64,000 nucleotides of DNA from Actinobacteria bacterium HGW-Actinobacteria-4. Its GTDB lineage: Bacteria; Actinomycetota; Actinomycetes; Actinomycetales; Demequinaceae. Shown one piece after another: positions 24,922 to 31,892 of this stretch (positions within the stretch are counted from its first letter, which is position 1; every line of letters starts with the position of its first letter). A program made the translations under genes and the position numbers. The stretch lies in NCBI GenBank assembly GCA_002841315.1, contig PHEW01000004.1, forward strand, positions 124,001-188,000. Reading direction: 5' to 3'. The notes under the pieces are model-generated. The model had not been told where the DNA came from. It ran no database searches and worked only from the letters and a program-made list of their open reading frames with translations.

Positions 24922-25436
24922 TTGGTGAGCGAACTCGAGACGCCCACGTCGCGCTCGATACGATCGATCTCAACCCTGCAGGTTTGAGGATCAGTCGCTT
25001 CAATGACCTTGAGTGCGGACTGCGCGAAGGACACTGCCTGGGAACTGTCAAGCAGTCCCGTGAAGCTTTGACGGAGCTGGTCGCGGTAGCCGGGCAACGC
25101 TGCTTCAAGCGCTTCTCTACCGGCTGGCGCTAACGCCACCCAAGTGCCCCTTAAGTCGGTCTCGCACTCGGTGCGCTCCACCAGCGAACGTTCAACCATT
25201 CGCTTGACTTGGTGAGAGATCCGGCTCTTCTCCCAGGTCAGCATCTCACCCAGGTCCCGCGCACGGGCCTGGTGTCCCTCCTGTTGAGAAAGGGCGTAGA
25301 GGATCTCGAAGTCCGGGTTCGAGATACCAGCGTCATCGCGAAGGCGCTGTTCGATGGTGCTCGTTAGTTGCCGCGACATCAAGGTGAAAGCACGCCACAG
25401 GGCCCAGTCACGCTCACTGAACTCGGTTGATGGCAT
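24918..25436 (-). CDS. MarR-family transcriptional regulator
   Basis: 172-residue winged-helix regulator (LWRAFTLMSRQLTSTIEQRLRDDAGISNPDFEILYALSQ, then WEKSRISHQVKRMVERSLVER and the wing TECETDLRGTWVALAPAGREALE). Ligand unknown. The ATG at 25436 has TATCCT 6 nt upstream. A palindrome at 25457-25470 lies just upstream of that -10 and is a likely autoregulatory site. It converges with the gene at 24217, and the two stops overlap by 4 nt. Control of that gene and the LLM oxidoreductase is a reasonable inference. Confidence 0.9.
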   Translation of the reverse strand: MPSTEFSERDWALWRAFTLMSRQLTSTIEQRLRDDAGISNPDFEILYALSQQEGHQARARDLGEMLTWEKSRISHQVKRMVERSLVERTECETDLRGTWVALAPAGREALEAALPGYRDQLRQSFTGLLDSSQAVSFAQSALKVIEATDPQTCRVEIDRIERDVGVSSSLTN

Positions 25437-25442
25437 TCCCTC

Positions 25443-25448
25443 AGGATA
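25443..25448 (-). promoter_or_regulatory. -10 element of the MarR gene
   Basis: TATCCT on the minus strand, 6 nt before the ATG at 25436. Confidence 0.48.
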
Positions 25449-25456
25449 GCCCGATA

Positions 25457-25470
25457 GGTGACACATCACC
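25457..25470. promoter_or_regulatory. Palindrome between -35 and -10 of the MarR gene
   Basis: GGTGA-CACA-TCACC, a perfect 5+5 inverted repeat. Its position about 16-28 bp upstream of the presumed transcription start fits autorepression by the MarR protein. Confidence 0.5.
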
Positions 25471-25499
25471 ATCATGGGCCGTGGATCGACCTCCGGCGA

Positions 25500-25754
25500 C
25501 TATGCGCCGTCAATCTCCTCATGAAGCTCGAGTGCGATGGCGAACTCTTCAGGAGTCAACTTGCCCTGAGACTCGATGCCACGCAGCGCACGGGCCAACC
25601 CGCCGCAGTGCAACTTGACTTCGTCCTCAGACGCTGCAGCGCCCAGTCCTTCGGTCACCCGCTCGAGCGCAACGACGCCCTGAACGCCGTCACGAGCCCT
25701 CAACGATTCCAAGAGCGAGTTCACTCGCTCCAACACCACGTCACGATCGATCAT
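25500..25754 (-). CDS. Small hypothetical protein
   Basis: 84-residue, mostly helical and acidic protein (RDVVLERVNSLLESLRARDG, ASEDEVKLHCGGLARALRGI, LTPEEFAIALELHEEIDGA). I do not recognise a family. GAGGAGG lies 5 nt before the ATG, a strong ribosome site that supports expression. It has a single Cys and no membrane helix. It is upstream of, and in the same direction as, the MarR gene (64 nt gap), and divergent from the exonuclease gene. Confidence 0.75.
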   Translation of the reverse strand: MIDRDVVLERVNSLLESLRARDGVQGVVALERVTEGLGAAASEDEVKLHCGGLARALRGIESQGKLTPEEFAIALELHEEIDGA

Positions 25755-25855
25755 CGGCGCCTCCTCGCGGTCCTGACTAGCACCTTACGCCTTCGCGCCC
25801 CTGCTTGGAACCACCAACAGCGATGCGTCTTCCTGGGTCTTTGTGTCGAGCCCTT

Positions 25856-25861
25856 TAGGGT
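25856..25861 (+). promoter_or_regulatory. -10 element of the RNB exonuclease gene
   Basis: TAGGGT lies 7 nt before the ATG at 25869. Confidence 0.5.
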
Positions 25862-25868
25862 AGGAACC

Positions 25869-27305
25869 ATGCCCACCACCAGGATCGTCGCTCATGCGCC
25901 ACTGGCTGAGGTTGCGCCTGTCTTTGAAGGCATTCGCCGGACCGCAGGAGTTGAGGACCAGCACAGTCTGGAGGTGATCCGCGATGCTGAAGCCGGTCGG
26001 GAACCGAACGACCTCCCCCACGTGCAAGGGCCCCGGGTAGATGCTGATCACCTTCCGCTTGTGACGATCGACCCCGCCGGCTCCCGCGACCTTGACCAAG
26101 CTGTGGCGATCGAGCGCGTTGACGGCCGCTTTCGGGTTCACTACGCCATTGCGGACGTTGGCGCGCACGTCGTACCAGGCAGTGCACTCGATCTCGACAC
26201 CAGGGAGCGCATCGAGACCACCTACTGCCCGGACAAGCGCATCGGCTTGCATCCGCCACAGATGTCCGAGGGCTACGCGTCGCTCCTGCCCGAACAGCGC
26301 ACCAAGGCGGTGCTGTGGACCCTCGACCTCGCGTCCGACGGCGAGTTGGACGGCGTGTCTGTTGTGCGTGCGTGGGTGACGTCGCGGCGTCAATATAGTT
26401 ACGACGAACTGACCGAACGCCCTCCGGAGGAAGCCCTTGACCTGATTGAGTCGATGCGCGCGGTGGGCGACCTGCGGCGCTCCCTGACTCGCGCTCGTGG
26501 CGCCGTCACGCTTCCGAAGCCCAGCCAAGAGGTCTCCGAACACGCGGGACACCTCACTCTCGAGTTCCGTGCCGCACGGCAACTTGAGGACGACAACGCC
26601 CAGATATCTCTCCTCACCGGCATGGCCGCAGCCCGATTGATGCTCGAGGCCGGGGTGGGCATTCTGCGCACTATGCCCCCCGCTTCCGACGAGGCGATAG
26701 AACGACTACGAAGGCAAGCGGCAGCGCTCGGCGTCGTGTGGCCCGCAAGCGCGACCTACGCAGACATGCTTGACCACCTTGACGTGGAGGCGCCGCATGC
26801 CGCTGCGTTCTTGGTGGCCGCGGTCTCGCTGTTCCGTGGCGCGAGCTGGGAGCCATTCGACTCCGCCCGTCCTGGCGACTTGCCGATGCCGGAGTCGACC
26901 ACTCACGGTGCACTCGCCGCCCCGTACGCACACGTCACTGCTCCATTGCGGCGGCTGGTTGACCGCTACGGCACCGAGGTCTGTCTTGCTCACCATGGTG
27001 GCTATCCGATACCCACCTGGGCCCTCGATTCGTTGCCCTGGATCGGGACTGCGATGTCAGCAGGGGTTCAACGCGGCTCCACCATCGAGCGTGCCTGCAT
27101 TGCCGCTGTTGAGACGGCATTGCTTCAGCCACACATTGGTGAGGAGTTTGAGGGCGTAGGACTTGATCGGTCAACGGTGCAGTTGGCGGAGCCTGCCGTG
27201 ATCGCGCGCTGCAACGGCGATGTCGAGCCAGGCATACTGCAAAGAGTGAGACTTGTGTCCTCGTCAGCACCCCACGGGCCTGTGTTTGAGGTGATCGTGC
27301 CGTGA
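25869..27305 (+). CDS. RNB-domain 3'-5' exoribonuclease (RNase II/R family)
   Basis: Single-strand RNA exonuclease, 478 residues, shorter than RNase R because it lacks N-terminal cold-shock and C-terminal S1 domains. The catalytic motif TIDPAGSRDLDQAV keeps three of the four metal-binding Asp; the fourth position is Gln (LDQA). YCPDKRIGLHPPQMSEGYASLLPEQ and VTAPLRRLVDRYGTEVCLA (the R-rich RNA anchor) are also present. The frame is open far upstream to 25458, but this covers the divergent genes; the ATG at 25869 has a -10 box 7 nt before it. The truncated DUF202 relic starts in its stop codon. Confidence 0.9.
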   Translation: MPTTRIVAHAPLAEVAPVFEGIRRTAGVEDQHSLEVIRDAEAGREPNDLPHVQGPRVDADHLPLVTIDPAGSRDLDQAVAIERVDGRFRVHYAIADVGAHVVPGSALDLDTRERIETTYCPDKRIGLHPPQMSEGYASLLPEQRTKAVLWTLDLASDGELDGVSVVRAWVTSRRQYSYDELTERPPEEALDLIESMRAVGDLRRSLTRARGAVTLPKPSQEVSEHAGHLTLEFRAARQLEDDNAQISLLTGMAAARLMLEAGVGILRTMPPASDEAIERLRRQAAALGVVWPASATYADMLDHLDVEAPHAAAFLVAAVSLFRGASWEPFDSARPGDLPMPESTTHGALAAPYAHVTAPLRRLVDRYGTEVCLAHHGGYPIPTWALDSLPWIGTAMSAGVQRGSTIERACIAAVETALLQPHIGEEFEGVGLDRSTVQLAEPAVIARCNGDVEPGILQRVRLVSSSAPHGPVFEVIVP

Positions 27306-27430
27306 CCACCAAGCGCAATGGGCCTGTTTCCGATCGCTCCGACGACGTTCCTCCCATGGTTGATCCTCAGTTCCTTCTCGCCAACGAGCGGACGTACTTG
27401 TCGTGGATCCGCACTGCGGTTGTGACGTGA
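27302..27430 (+). pseudogene. Truncated DUF202 (YidH-like) membrane protein remnant
   Basis: The frame starts with GTG overlapping the exonuclease stop by 4 nt and ends after 42 residues. Residues about 19-40 read MVDPQFLLANERTYLSWIRTAVV, which is the conserved opening of DUF202 proteins just before the first membrane helix; then a TGA comes immediately. The helices are missing and the following 50 bp do not restore them in any frame. A deletion that joined the 5' end of this gene to unrelated sequence is the simplest explanation. Confidence 0.7.
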
Positions 27431-27479
27431 CCCACGACGTCGCTGAAACCACGGCGGACGATCAGCACATCACCGTGAC

Positions 27480-28073
27480 CTATCCCACAACCTCATCGTC
27501 TGCGTGGGGACCGTAGAAAGCTACTTGGCGCCGCATGAGCTCGCTCATGTCGATGTCCCGGGTGACCCCATAGACCGTGCCCGGGAAGTCGAGTTCGCGC
27601 TGGACTTGCCAGAAGTCTTCATGCTCGCCGGGGGAGTGGAGTTGCGCGGGGTCTCCGACGGCGATCCAGCCGATGGGTACCACTGTCTGTGGCGCCAGGT
27701 GGGTATGGACTTGAACGACGGCGTTGATGCGCACTTCGCTGCCTTGCCCCACCACGGCACTCGGAAAGACCGACGCGCCGGTAGCCACAAATGAATCGTC
27801 CTCGATAACGCAACCGTTGAGGTGCGCGTGCGGGCCGATGAGCACGTTGGAACCAATGACAGCCGGGTGGCCGTCGCGCCCCTTGATGACGGCGTTCTCC
27901 ATCACGACCACATTGGCGCCGATCGTGACTTCGCCGTCTTCGGCAGTCAGTACCGCGCCGTGAAGCACTCGAGCATGGTCGCCAATGGTGACGCGTCCGC
28001 ACACCACTGCCGTCGGTGCCACCACGGCGGTCTCGGAGATGACCGGGGTGAAGCCTCGGTGGCGAATGATCAT
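27480..28073 (-). CDS. Gamma-carbonic-anhydrase-like left-handed beta-helix protein
   Basis: 197 residues with hexapeptide repeats over about 15-145 (AVVAPTAVVCGRVTIGDHARVL, NVLIGPHAHLNGCVIEDDSFVATGASVFPSAVVG) as in the gamma-CA/PaaY/YrdA group. His residues typical of the trimer-interface metal site are only partly evident, so carbonic anhydrase activity is uncertain. The start ATG at 28073 has TACATT 6 nt upstream. It diverges from the arsenate reductase with 84 bp between start codons and ends 49 bp after the DUF202 relic. Confidence 0.82.
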   Translation of the reverse strand: MIIRHRGFTPVISETAVVAPTAVVCGRVTIGDHARVLHGAVLTAEDGEVTIGANVVVMENAVIKGRDGHPAVIGSNVLIGPHAHLNGCVIEDDSFVATGASVFPSAVVGQGSEVRINAVVQVHTHLAPQTVVPIGWIAVGDPAQLHSPGEHEDFWQVQRELDFPGTVYGVTRDIDMSELMRRQVAFYGPHADDEVVG

Positions 28074-28079
28074 CTAGCC

Positions 28080-28085
28080 AATGTA
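28080..28085 (-). promoter_or_regulatory. -10 element of the gamma-CA-like gene
   Basis: TACATT on the minus strand, 6 nt before the ATG at 28073. Confidence 0.48.
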
Positions 28086-28121
28086 CCCAACTCACCCTTA
28101 GTGAACTCTTGGTGAACGCGC

Positions 28122-28150
28122 TTCACGGGGCCCCAGCGTCGGCGTAGCGT
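28122..28150 (+). promoter_or_regulatory. Promoter of the arsenate reductase gene
   Basis: TTCACG (28122-28127) and TAGCGT (28145-28150) are separated by exactly 17 bp, and the ATG follows 7 nt later, so the mRNA should be leaderless. The direct repeat GTGAACTC / GTGAACGC just upstream (28101-28120) could bind a regulator; it does not match the ArsR operator at 8584. Confidence 0.6.
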
Positions 28151-28157
28151 TGTGGAC

Positions 28158-28598
28158 ATGACATCGGAAAAGCCCTCGGCGTTGTTCGTCTGTGTTCACA
28201 ATGCGGGACGTTCGCAGATGGCAGCGGGCTTCCTGCGACACTACGGCGGCGATCGAGTTGAGGTCCGTAGCGCCGGCACTGCGCCCAAGGACAGCATTAA
28301 TCCCGTTGCGGTCGAGGCAATGGCTGAACTCGGCATAGACATCGCGGGCAACACCCCCACAGTGCTGTCGGACGATGCCGTTGTTGCCTCAGACGTGGTC
28401 ATCACCATGGGTTGCGGCGACACCTGCCCGTTCTATCCCGGCAAGCGCTATGAGGATTGGGTTCTTGATGACCCTGCGGGCGAAGGGATTGAGACGGTGC
28501 GCCGTATCCGTGACCACATCAAGACTCACGTGCTCAAGCTACTTGAATCGTGGCACCTGGAACCCGCGAACCGCACAGACTCGCCCTCGCAGGCGTAG
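28158..28598 (+). CDS. arsC: Arsenate reductase, low-molecular-weight phosphatase type
   Basis: Reduces arsenate to arsenite. It is 146 residues with the CX5R phosphate loop CVHNAGRSQ near residue 12 and SAGTAPKDSINPVAVEAM. The segment MGCGDTCPFYPGKRYEDWVLDDPAG has the Cys and Asp pattern of actinobacterial enzymes, which use mycothiol and mycoredoxin rather than an intramolecular Cys triad; this mechanism is an inference. The ATG at 28158 is preferred over a GTG at 28152 because of the promoter spacing. No arsenite efflux gene is adjacent. Confidence 0.9.
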   Translation: MTSEKPSALFVCVHNAGRSQMAAGFLRHYGGDRVEVRSAGTAPKDSINPVAVEAMAELGIDIAGNTPTVLSDDAVVASDVVITMGCGDTCPFYPGKRYEDWVLDDPAGEGIETVRRIRDHIKTHVLKLLESWHLEPANRTDSPSQA

Positions 28599-28723
28599 GT
28601 CCCGGCATTGACTCAAACCCGCCGATTGACGCAATGTTCGCTAAAGGGTGAAATCGGACGCACATCGCTTGCGGCCGGGTTAGCGTGGAAGTGTTCGCAC
28701 CACCAACACCACGGGAGGCGATC

Positions 28724-29011
28724 ATGCCCAAGCAAGGATGGAGCCGCAAGCGAGAGCGGCATTACGGCCACGTCAAGGACAGCGAGGTCCAACGAGGGCA
28801 CTCGGAAGAGGAGGCGAAAGAGATTGCCGCGCGTACCGTCAACAAGGAGCGCGCGCGCAAAGGCGAGACCGAGGACAGCCACCGTGATGCGGATGGAGAC
28901 CACGCCACGGTCGAGACCAAGGCGGAGTTGATGGCGGAGGCGAAGCGGCGTGGCATTGAGGGCCGGTCAACGATGTCAAAGGCCGAACTCAGGGCGTCGT
29001 TGGGCCGCTAA
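28724..29011 (+). CDS. Small basic protein, so-called plasmid-stabilisation-like family, with Rho-N/SAP-like C-terminus
   Basis: 95 residues, very polar. The N-terminal half SRKRERHYGHVKDSEVQRGHSEEEAKEIAARTVNKERARKGET matches a family widely annotated as plasmid stabilisation protein, whose role is unproven. The C-terminal part TKAELMAEAKRRGIEGRSTMSKAELRASL looks like a SAP/Rho-N helix-extended-helix that may bind nucleic acid. GGGAGG lies 6 nt before the ATG; TAGCGT at 28681-28686 is a likely -10. A shorter relative follows at 29089. Confidence 0.78.
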   Translation: MPKQGWSRKRERHYGHVKDSEVQRGHSEEEAKEIAARTVNKERARKGETEDSHRDADGDHATVETKAELMAEAKRRGIEGRSTMSKAELRASLGR

Positions 29012-29041
29012 CGACCACGTGCGCCCTTGCCTGAGCGCGGC

Positions 29042-29047
29042 TAGGGT
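29042..29047 (+). promoter_or_regulatory. -10 element of the small gene at 29089
   Basis: TAGGGT, followed by a leader of about 36 nt containing AAGGGA before the ATG. Confidence 0.42.
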
Positions 29048-29088
29048 GGAGGTAAGGGATAGGTAACCGAGGAAGAAGGGAACATCTC

Positions 29089-29247
29089 ATGGAACACGGC
29101 AGCGTGACGGAGACCCGGCGGTACCACTTCGAGCAGATCAGGGCTCGCGAACTCGCTCGCGGCGCATCGGAAGATGAGGCTACGCGTGTGGCGACCGAGA
29201 CTGTCGACAAGGTGATGGCGCTCGAAGAAGGCCGCTCGGAGACATAG
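29089..29247 (+). CDS. 52-residue paralogue of the preceding small protein
   Basis: Short ORF with AAGGGA 9 nt before its ATG. The sequence TRRYHFEQIRARELARGASE then DEATRVATETVDKVMALEEG lines up with the N-terminal core of the protein at 28724 (RxRHYxHVKDSEVQRGHSEEEAKEIAARTVNK), with the same spacing of R-Y, RG-SE-EA and TV-K. It lacks the C-terminal SAP-like module. I infer tandem duplication. It ends 36 nt before the phosphatidyltransferase start. Confidence 0.68.
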   Translation: MEHGSVTETRRYHFEQIRARELARGASEDEATRVATETVDKVMALEEGRSET

Positions 29248-29270
29248 GCGAGCATCAGGCGCAACGCCTC

Positions 29271-29276
29271 TACACT
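29271..29276 (+). promoter_or_regulatory. -10 element of the CDP-alcohol phosphatidyltransferase gene
   Basis: TACACT lies 7 nt before the GTG at 29284; the GAGGGG between them is too close to act as a ribosome site. Confidence 0.48.
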
Positions 29277-29283
29277 GAGGGGC

Positions 29284-29889
29284 GTGAACCTTTCTCGCGC
29301 CTTTTCGCGGAATCCGGTACCGGTGACCGCGGTATGGACCGTTCCCAACCTCATTAGTTTCTCGCGGATACTGCTGATCGGCGTCTTCATGTATTTGCTG
29401 ATCGCAGGGCACGATCTCTGGGCGATTGGTGCGTTGGTGCTGGCCGGCGTCAGCGACTTCTTCGATGGGTATCTCGCACGCCGTTGGGATCAAAGCACCA
29501 CGTTGGGGAGGATTCTCGACCCCGCGGCCGACCGCCTGCTTACTGTGGCCGTTGTCCTCGGGCTCGGCGTCAGGGGCATGGTGCCATGGTGGCTTGTTGT
29601 CGCCATTCTGGCTCGGGATGTGTTGGTGGGGATTGCGTTGCTCGTGGGCCGCAGGCACCAGCTGGAGGCGCCGCAGGTCACGTTCGTGGGCAAATCGGCA
29701 ACGCTAGCGCTCTATTTCGCGCTTCCGCTCGCGTTCCTCGCCTTCGAAAGGTGGCCAACGGTCCACGGCGTCGCCGTCGTTGCAATAGTCGTGTCAGCGG
29801 TGGTGTATTGGTGGGCAGGTATTGGCTACATTGCCGACGTCATCGCTCGAGTAAGAGCAAACGATGCCCGTGCACGGTCAACCACGTAG
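29284..29889 (+). CDS. CDP-alcohol phosphatidyltransferase, PgsA-like
   Basis: Integral membrane enzyme that moves a phosphatidyl group from CDP-diacylglycerol to an alcohol. It is 201 residues with several helices and the full CAP motif DGYLARRWDQSTTLGRILDPAAD, carrying all conserved Asp, Gly and Arg. Glycerol-3-phosphate (phosphatidylglycerol-phosphate synthase) is the most likely acceptor, but inositol-phosphate or other substrates are possible. It precedes the GarA-like gene, a common actinobacterial order (Rv1822-Rv1827 region of Mycobacterium). Confidence 0.88.
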   Translation: MNLSRAFSRNPVPVTAVWTVPNLISFSRILLIGVFMYLLIAGHDLWAIGALVLAGVSDFFDGYLARRWDQSTTLGRILDPAADRLLTVAVVLGLGVRGMVPWWLVVAILARDVLVGIALLVGRRHQLEAPQVTFVGKSATLALYFALPLAFLAFERWPTVHGVAVVAIVVSAVVYWWAGIGYIADVIARVRANDARARSTT

Positions 29890-29902
29890 TGCCGCTCGCC
29901 TT

Positions 29903-29908
29903 TACAAT
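29903..29908 (+). promoter_or_regulatory. -10 element of the FHA-protein gene
   Basis: TACAAT, five of six matches to the TATAAT consensus, 27 nt before the ATG at 29936 with a GGAGG ribosome site in between. Confidence 0.55.
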
Positions 29909-29935
29909 GGTGAGACACGCAGGTGAGGAGGGGTC

Positions 29936-30358
29936 ATGCACGATGAAGAAAGCGCCGTTGAGCGCACCATGTCTCTCGATTCGCAACCGGCTGTCGATGA
30001 GGGCACCGTCCACCGGCTCTCACCTCATGACCAAGCTGCAGTTGACGCATTGGGTGAAGACGACGCATTGCTGATTGTCCACTACGGGCCTAATCAGGGT
30101 GCACGGTTCTTGCTTGATGTTGATGTCACGACTGCAGGCAGGTCCGTGTCCGGCGACATCTTCCTCGATGACGTCACCGTTAGTCGCGAACACGTTCAGT
30201 TCATCCGGGACGGCCGCGACTTCTATGTGCGCGACGCAGGCTCCCTCAATGGCACCTACGTCAACCGTGTCCTGACCACCGAGGCGTTGCTCCACGACGG
30301 CGATGAGGTGCAGATCGGGAAGTACCGCATGACGTTCTATCCCGGTCGCACCTCGTAG
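29936..30358 (+). CDS. garA: FHA-domain regulator, GarA/OdhI-like
   Basis: 140-residue phosphothreonine-binding regulator. In mycobacteria and corynebacteria GarA/OdhI inhibits 2-oxoglutarate dehydrogenase and regulates glutamate metabolism. The FHA domain (about 45-135) has the binding motifs GRSVSGDIFLDDVTVSREH and DAGSLNGTYVN. The N-terminal phosphorylation motif, ETTS in the relatives, reads ERTMS here, so one acceptor Thr is lost. Synteny with two MerR-family regulators downstream matches the Rv1827-Rv1828-Rv1830 order. GGAGG precedes the ATG. Confidence 0.88.
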   Translation: MHDEESAVERTMSLDSQPAVDEGTVHRLSPHDQAAVDALGEDDALLIVHYGPNQGARFLLDVDVTTAGRSVSGDIFLDDVTVSREHVQFIRDGRDFYVRDAGSLNGTYVNRVLTTEALLHDGDEVQIGKYRMTFYPGRTS

Positions 30359-30364
30359 CACGGG

Positions 30365-31114
30365 ATGGCCTCGCTACGAGCTATGACGGAGCCTTCCGCC
30401 TACCACGGCGCCTCCGCAACGGGCGATCAAGGGCGTCTCGACCTCGACGGCACGTGGCCCCATGCGCTCTCCCATGAACCGCTCTTGCGGGTGAGCGATG
30501 TGTTGGCTCTGGTCCAGCCAGAGTTTCCTACCTTGACCACGTCCAAGTTGCGCTTCCTCGACACGCATGGACTGGTGAGCCCGCATCGGACCGCGTCGGG
30601 GTACCGGCAGTACTCCCCGGCCGACGTTGAACGCCTGCGCTTCGTTTTGCGGCAGCAACGTGATCACTACCGGCCGCTTACAGTGATTGCCGATCACCTC
30701 GTGGCACTTGACACGGGTCGCATGCAGGAGGTCGTTGAGCCTCATGCCATCGACGGCAACGAGTCACAGTACTTGTCATTGAGCGCGCTGGCGGACAGGG
30801 CTGGCGTTGAGCAAGAACTGGTCGAGGAACTTGAGGACGCTGGACTGGTGCAACAGTCGGTGCCGGGAGGCTACGCGAGAACTTCGTTGCCGCTGGTGGT
30901 GGCCGCAGGTGCCTATACGCGCGCCGGGGGCGACGTCCGGTCTATCAAGACGCTGCGCAACGCCGCTATCCGCGAAGTCGATCACGCCAGGAACGTCGCA
31001 GCGCCAGCCCGCTCGCGGGGAGAACAGGGCGAAGCCCAGATCCTTGCCCAAGAGCGTGGTGAGGCTGCGATCTCTTTTTTCAGCGCTTGCGTGCGTGAAC
31101 ACCTGGATCTGTAG
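30365..31114 (+). CDS. ftsR: MerR-family regulator, FtsR/Rv1828-like
   Basis: 249-residue regulator with a winged-helix N-terminal MerR domain (LLRVSDVLALVQPEFPTLTTSKLRFLDTHGLVSPHRTASGYRQYSPADVERL) and a C-terminal effector/dimerisation region. In Corynebacterium FtsR activates ftsZ. It begins 6 nt after the FHA gene stop, so the two are cotranscribed. An internal ATG at 30383 is a possible alternative start. The Rv1829-type nuclease that often sits between this gene and the next is absent. Confidence 0.85.
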   Translation: MASLRAMTEPSAYHGASATGDQGRLDLDGTWPHALSHEPLLRVSDVLALVQPEFPTLTTSKLRFLDTHGLVSPHRTASGYRQYSPADVERLRFVLRQQRDHYRPLTVIADHLVALDTGRMQEVVEPHAIDGNESQYLSLSALADRAGVEQELVEELEDAGLVQQSVPGGYARTSLPLVVAAGAYTRAGGDVRSIKTLRNAAIREVDHARNVAAPARSRGEQGEAQILAQERGEAAISFFSACVREHLDL

Positions 31115-31159
31115 CGCGCGGCAACCCGCGACACGCGGTACCGTCAAGGGGCGAGGTCG

Positions 31160-31188
31160 TTGACCTGACGGCTTTGCGGCAATAACGT
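31160..31188 (+). promoter_or_regulatory. Promoter of the second MerR-family gene
   Basis: TTGACC (31160-31165) and TAACGT (31183-31188) at exactly 17-bp spacing, with start predicted near 31195 and GAGGAG (31206-31211) before the ATG at 31217. This is the best sigma-70-type promoter in the window. Confidence 0.72.
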
Positions 31189-31216
31189 TAAACCACAGGT
31201 CGAACGAGGAGTGGAT

Positions 31217-31795
31217 ATGTCTGACAGCAACGGCGGTGACATCTCCACTGGTCGCCACCAAGGCGTGCTGTTTGGCAACGCCCTTGCGGACCTCGACCAG
31301 GACTCTGGCTATCGCGGCCCTACGGCATGCAAGGCAGCTGGAATCACCTACCGCCAGCTCGATTACTGGGCCCGCACGGGACTCGTGGAGCCCACCGTGC
31401 GTAGCGCCACGGGGTCTGGTACCCAGCGGCTTTACGGATTCCGCGACATCCTGGTGCTACGCGTCGTCAAGCGCCTCCTCGACTCGGGAGTGTCTCTCCA
31501 GCAAATTCGCACCGCGGTGGAGAGCCTGCGCGAGCGCGGTGTGGAGGATCTGTCGCGGATCACCTTGATGTCTGACGGCGCATCAGTCTATGAATGCACG
31601 TCCGACGACGAGGTCATCGACCTTGTCCAGGGCGGCCAGGGCGTCTTCGGGATCGCCCTTGGCAAGGTGTGGCGCGAACTCGAAGGCTCACTGTCGACGC
31701 TTCCTGCTGACCGAGGTGAGACCACCGCCGTTGTGCCAAGCGACGCCACTGACGAGCTTGCAGCGCGCCGTGCGCAGCGCAGCAACGCCAGCTAG
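31217..31795 (+). CDS. MerR-family regulator, Rv1830-like
   Basis: 192 residues. The MerR domain is YRGPTACKAAGITYRQLDYWARTGLVEPTVRSATGSGTQRLYGFRDILVLRVVKRLLDSGVSLQQIRTAVESL, followed by a conserved C-terminal domain (LMSDGASVYECTSDDEVIDLVQGGQGVFGIALGKVWRELE). GAGGAG sits 5 nt before the ATG at 31217, which decides against the GTG at 31211. It has its own strong promoter, so is expressed apart from the ftsR-like gene. The target is unknown in this organism. Confidence 0.88.
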   Translation: MSDSNGGDISTGRHQGVLFGNALADLDQDSGYRGPTACKAAGITYRQLDYWARTGLVEPTVRSATGSGTQRLYGFRDILVLRVVKRLLDSGVSLQQIRTAVESLRERGVEDLSRITLMSDGASVYECTSDDEVIDLVQGGQGVFGIALGKVWRELEGSLSTLPADRGETTAVVPSDATDELAARRAQRSNAS

Positions 31796-31892
31796 CACCC
31801 TCCTCTTCCTGGGGCGTTGCCGCCTCAACGCCACGCGATTGCGGGCTGCGCGAAACCTGGCAAGATAAAGGCAACGTCAAGAAGGGGTATCA

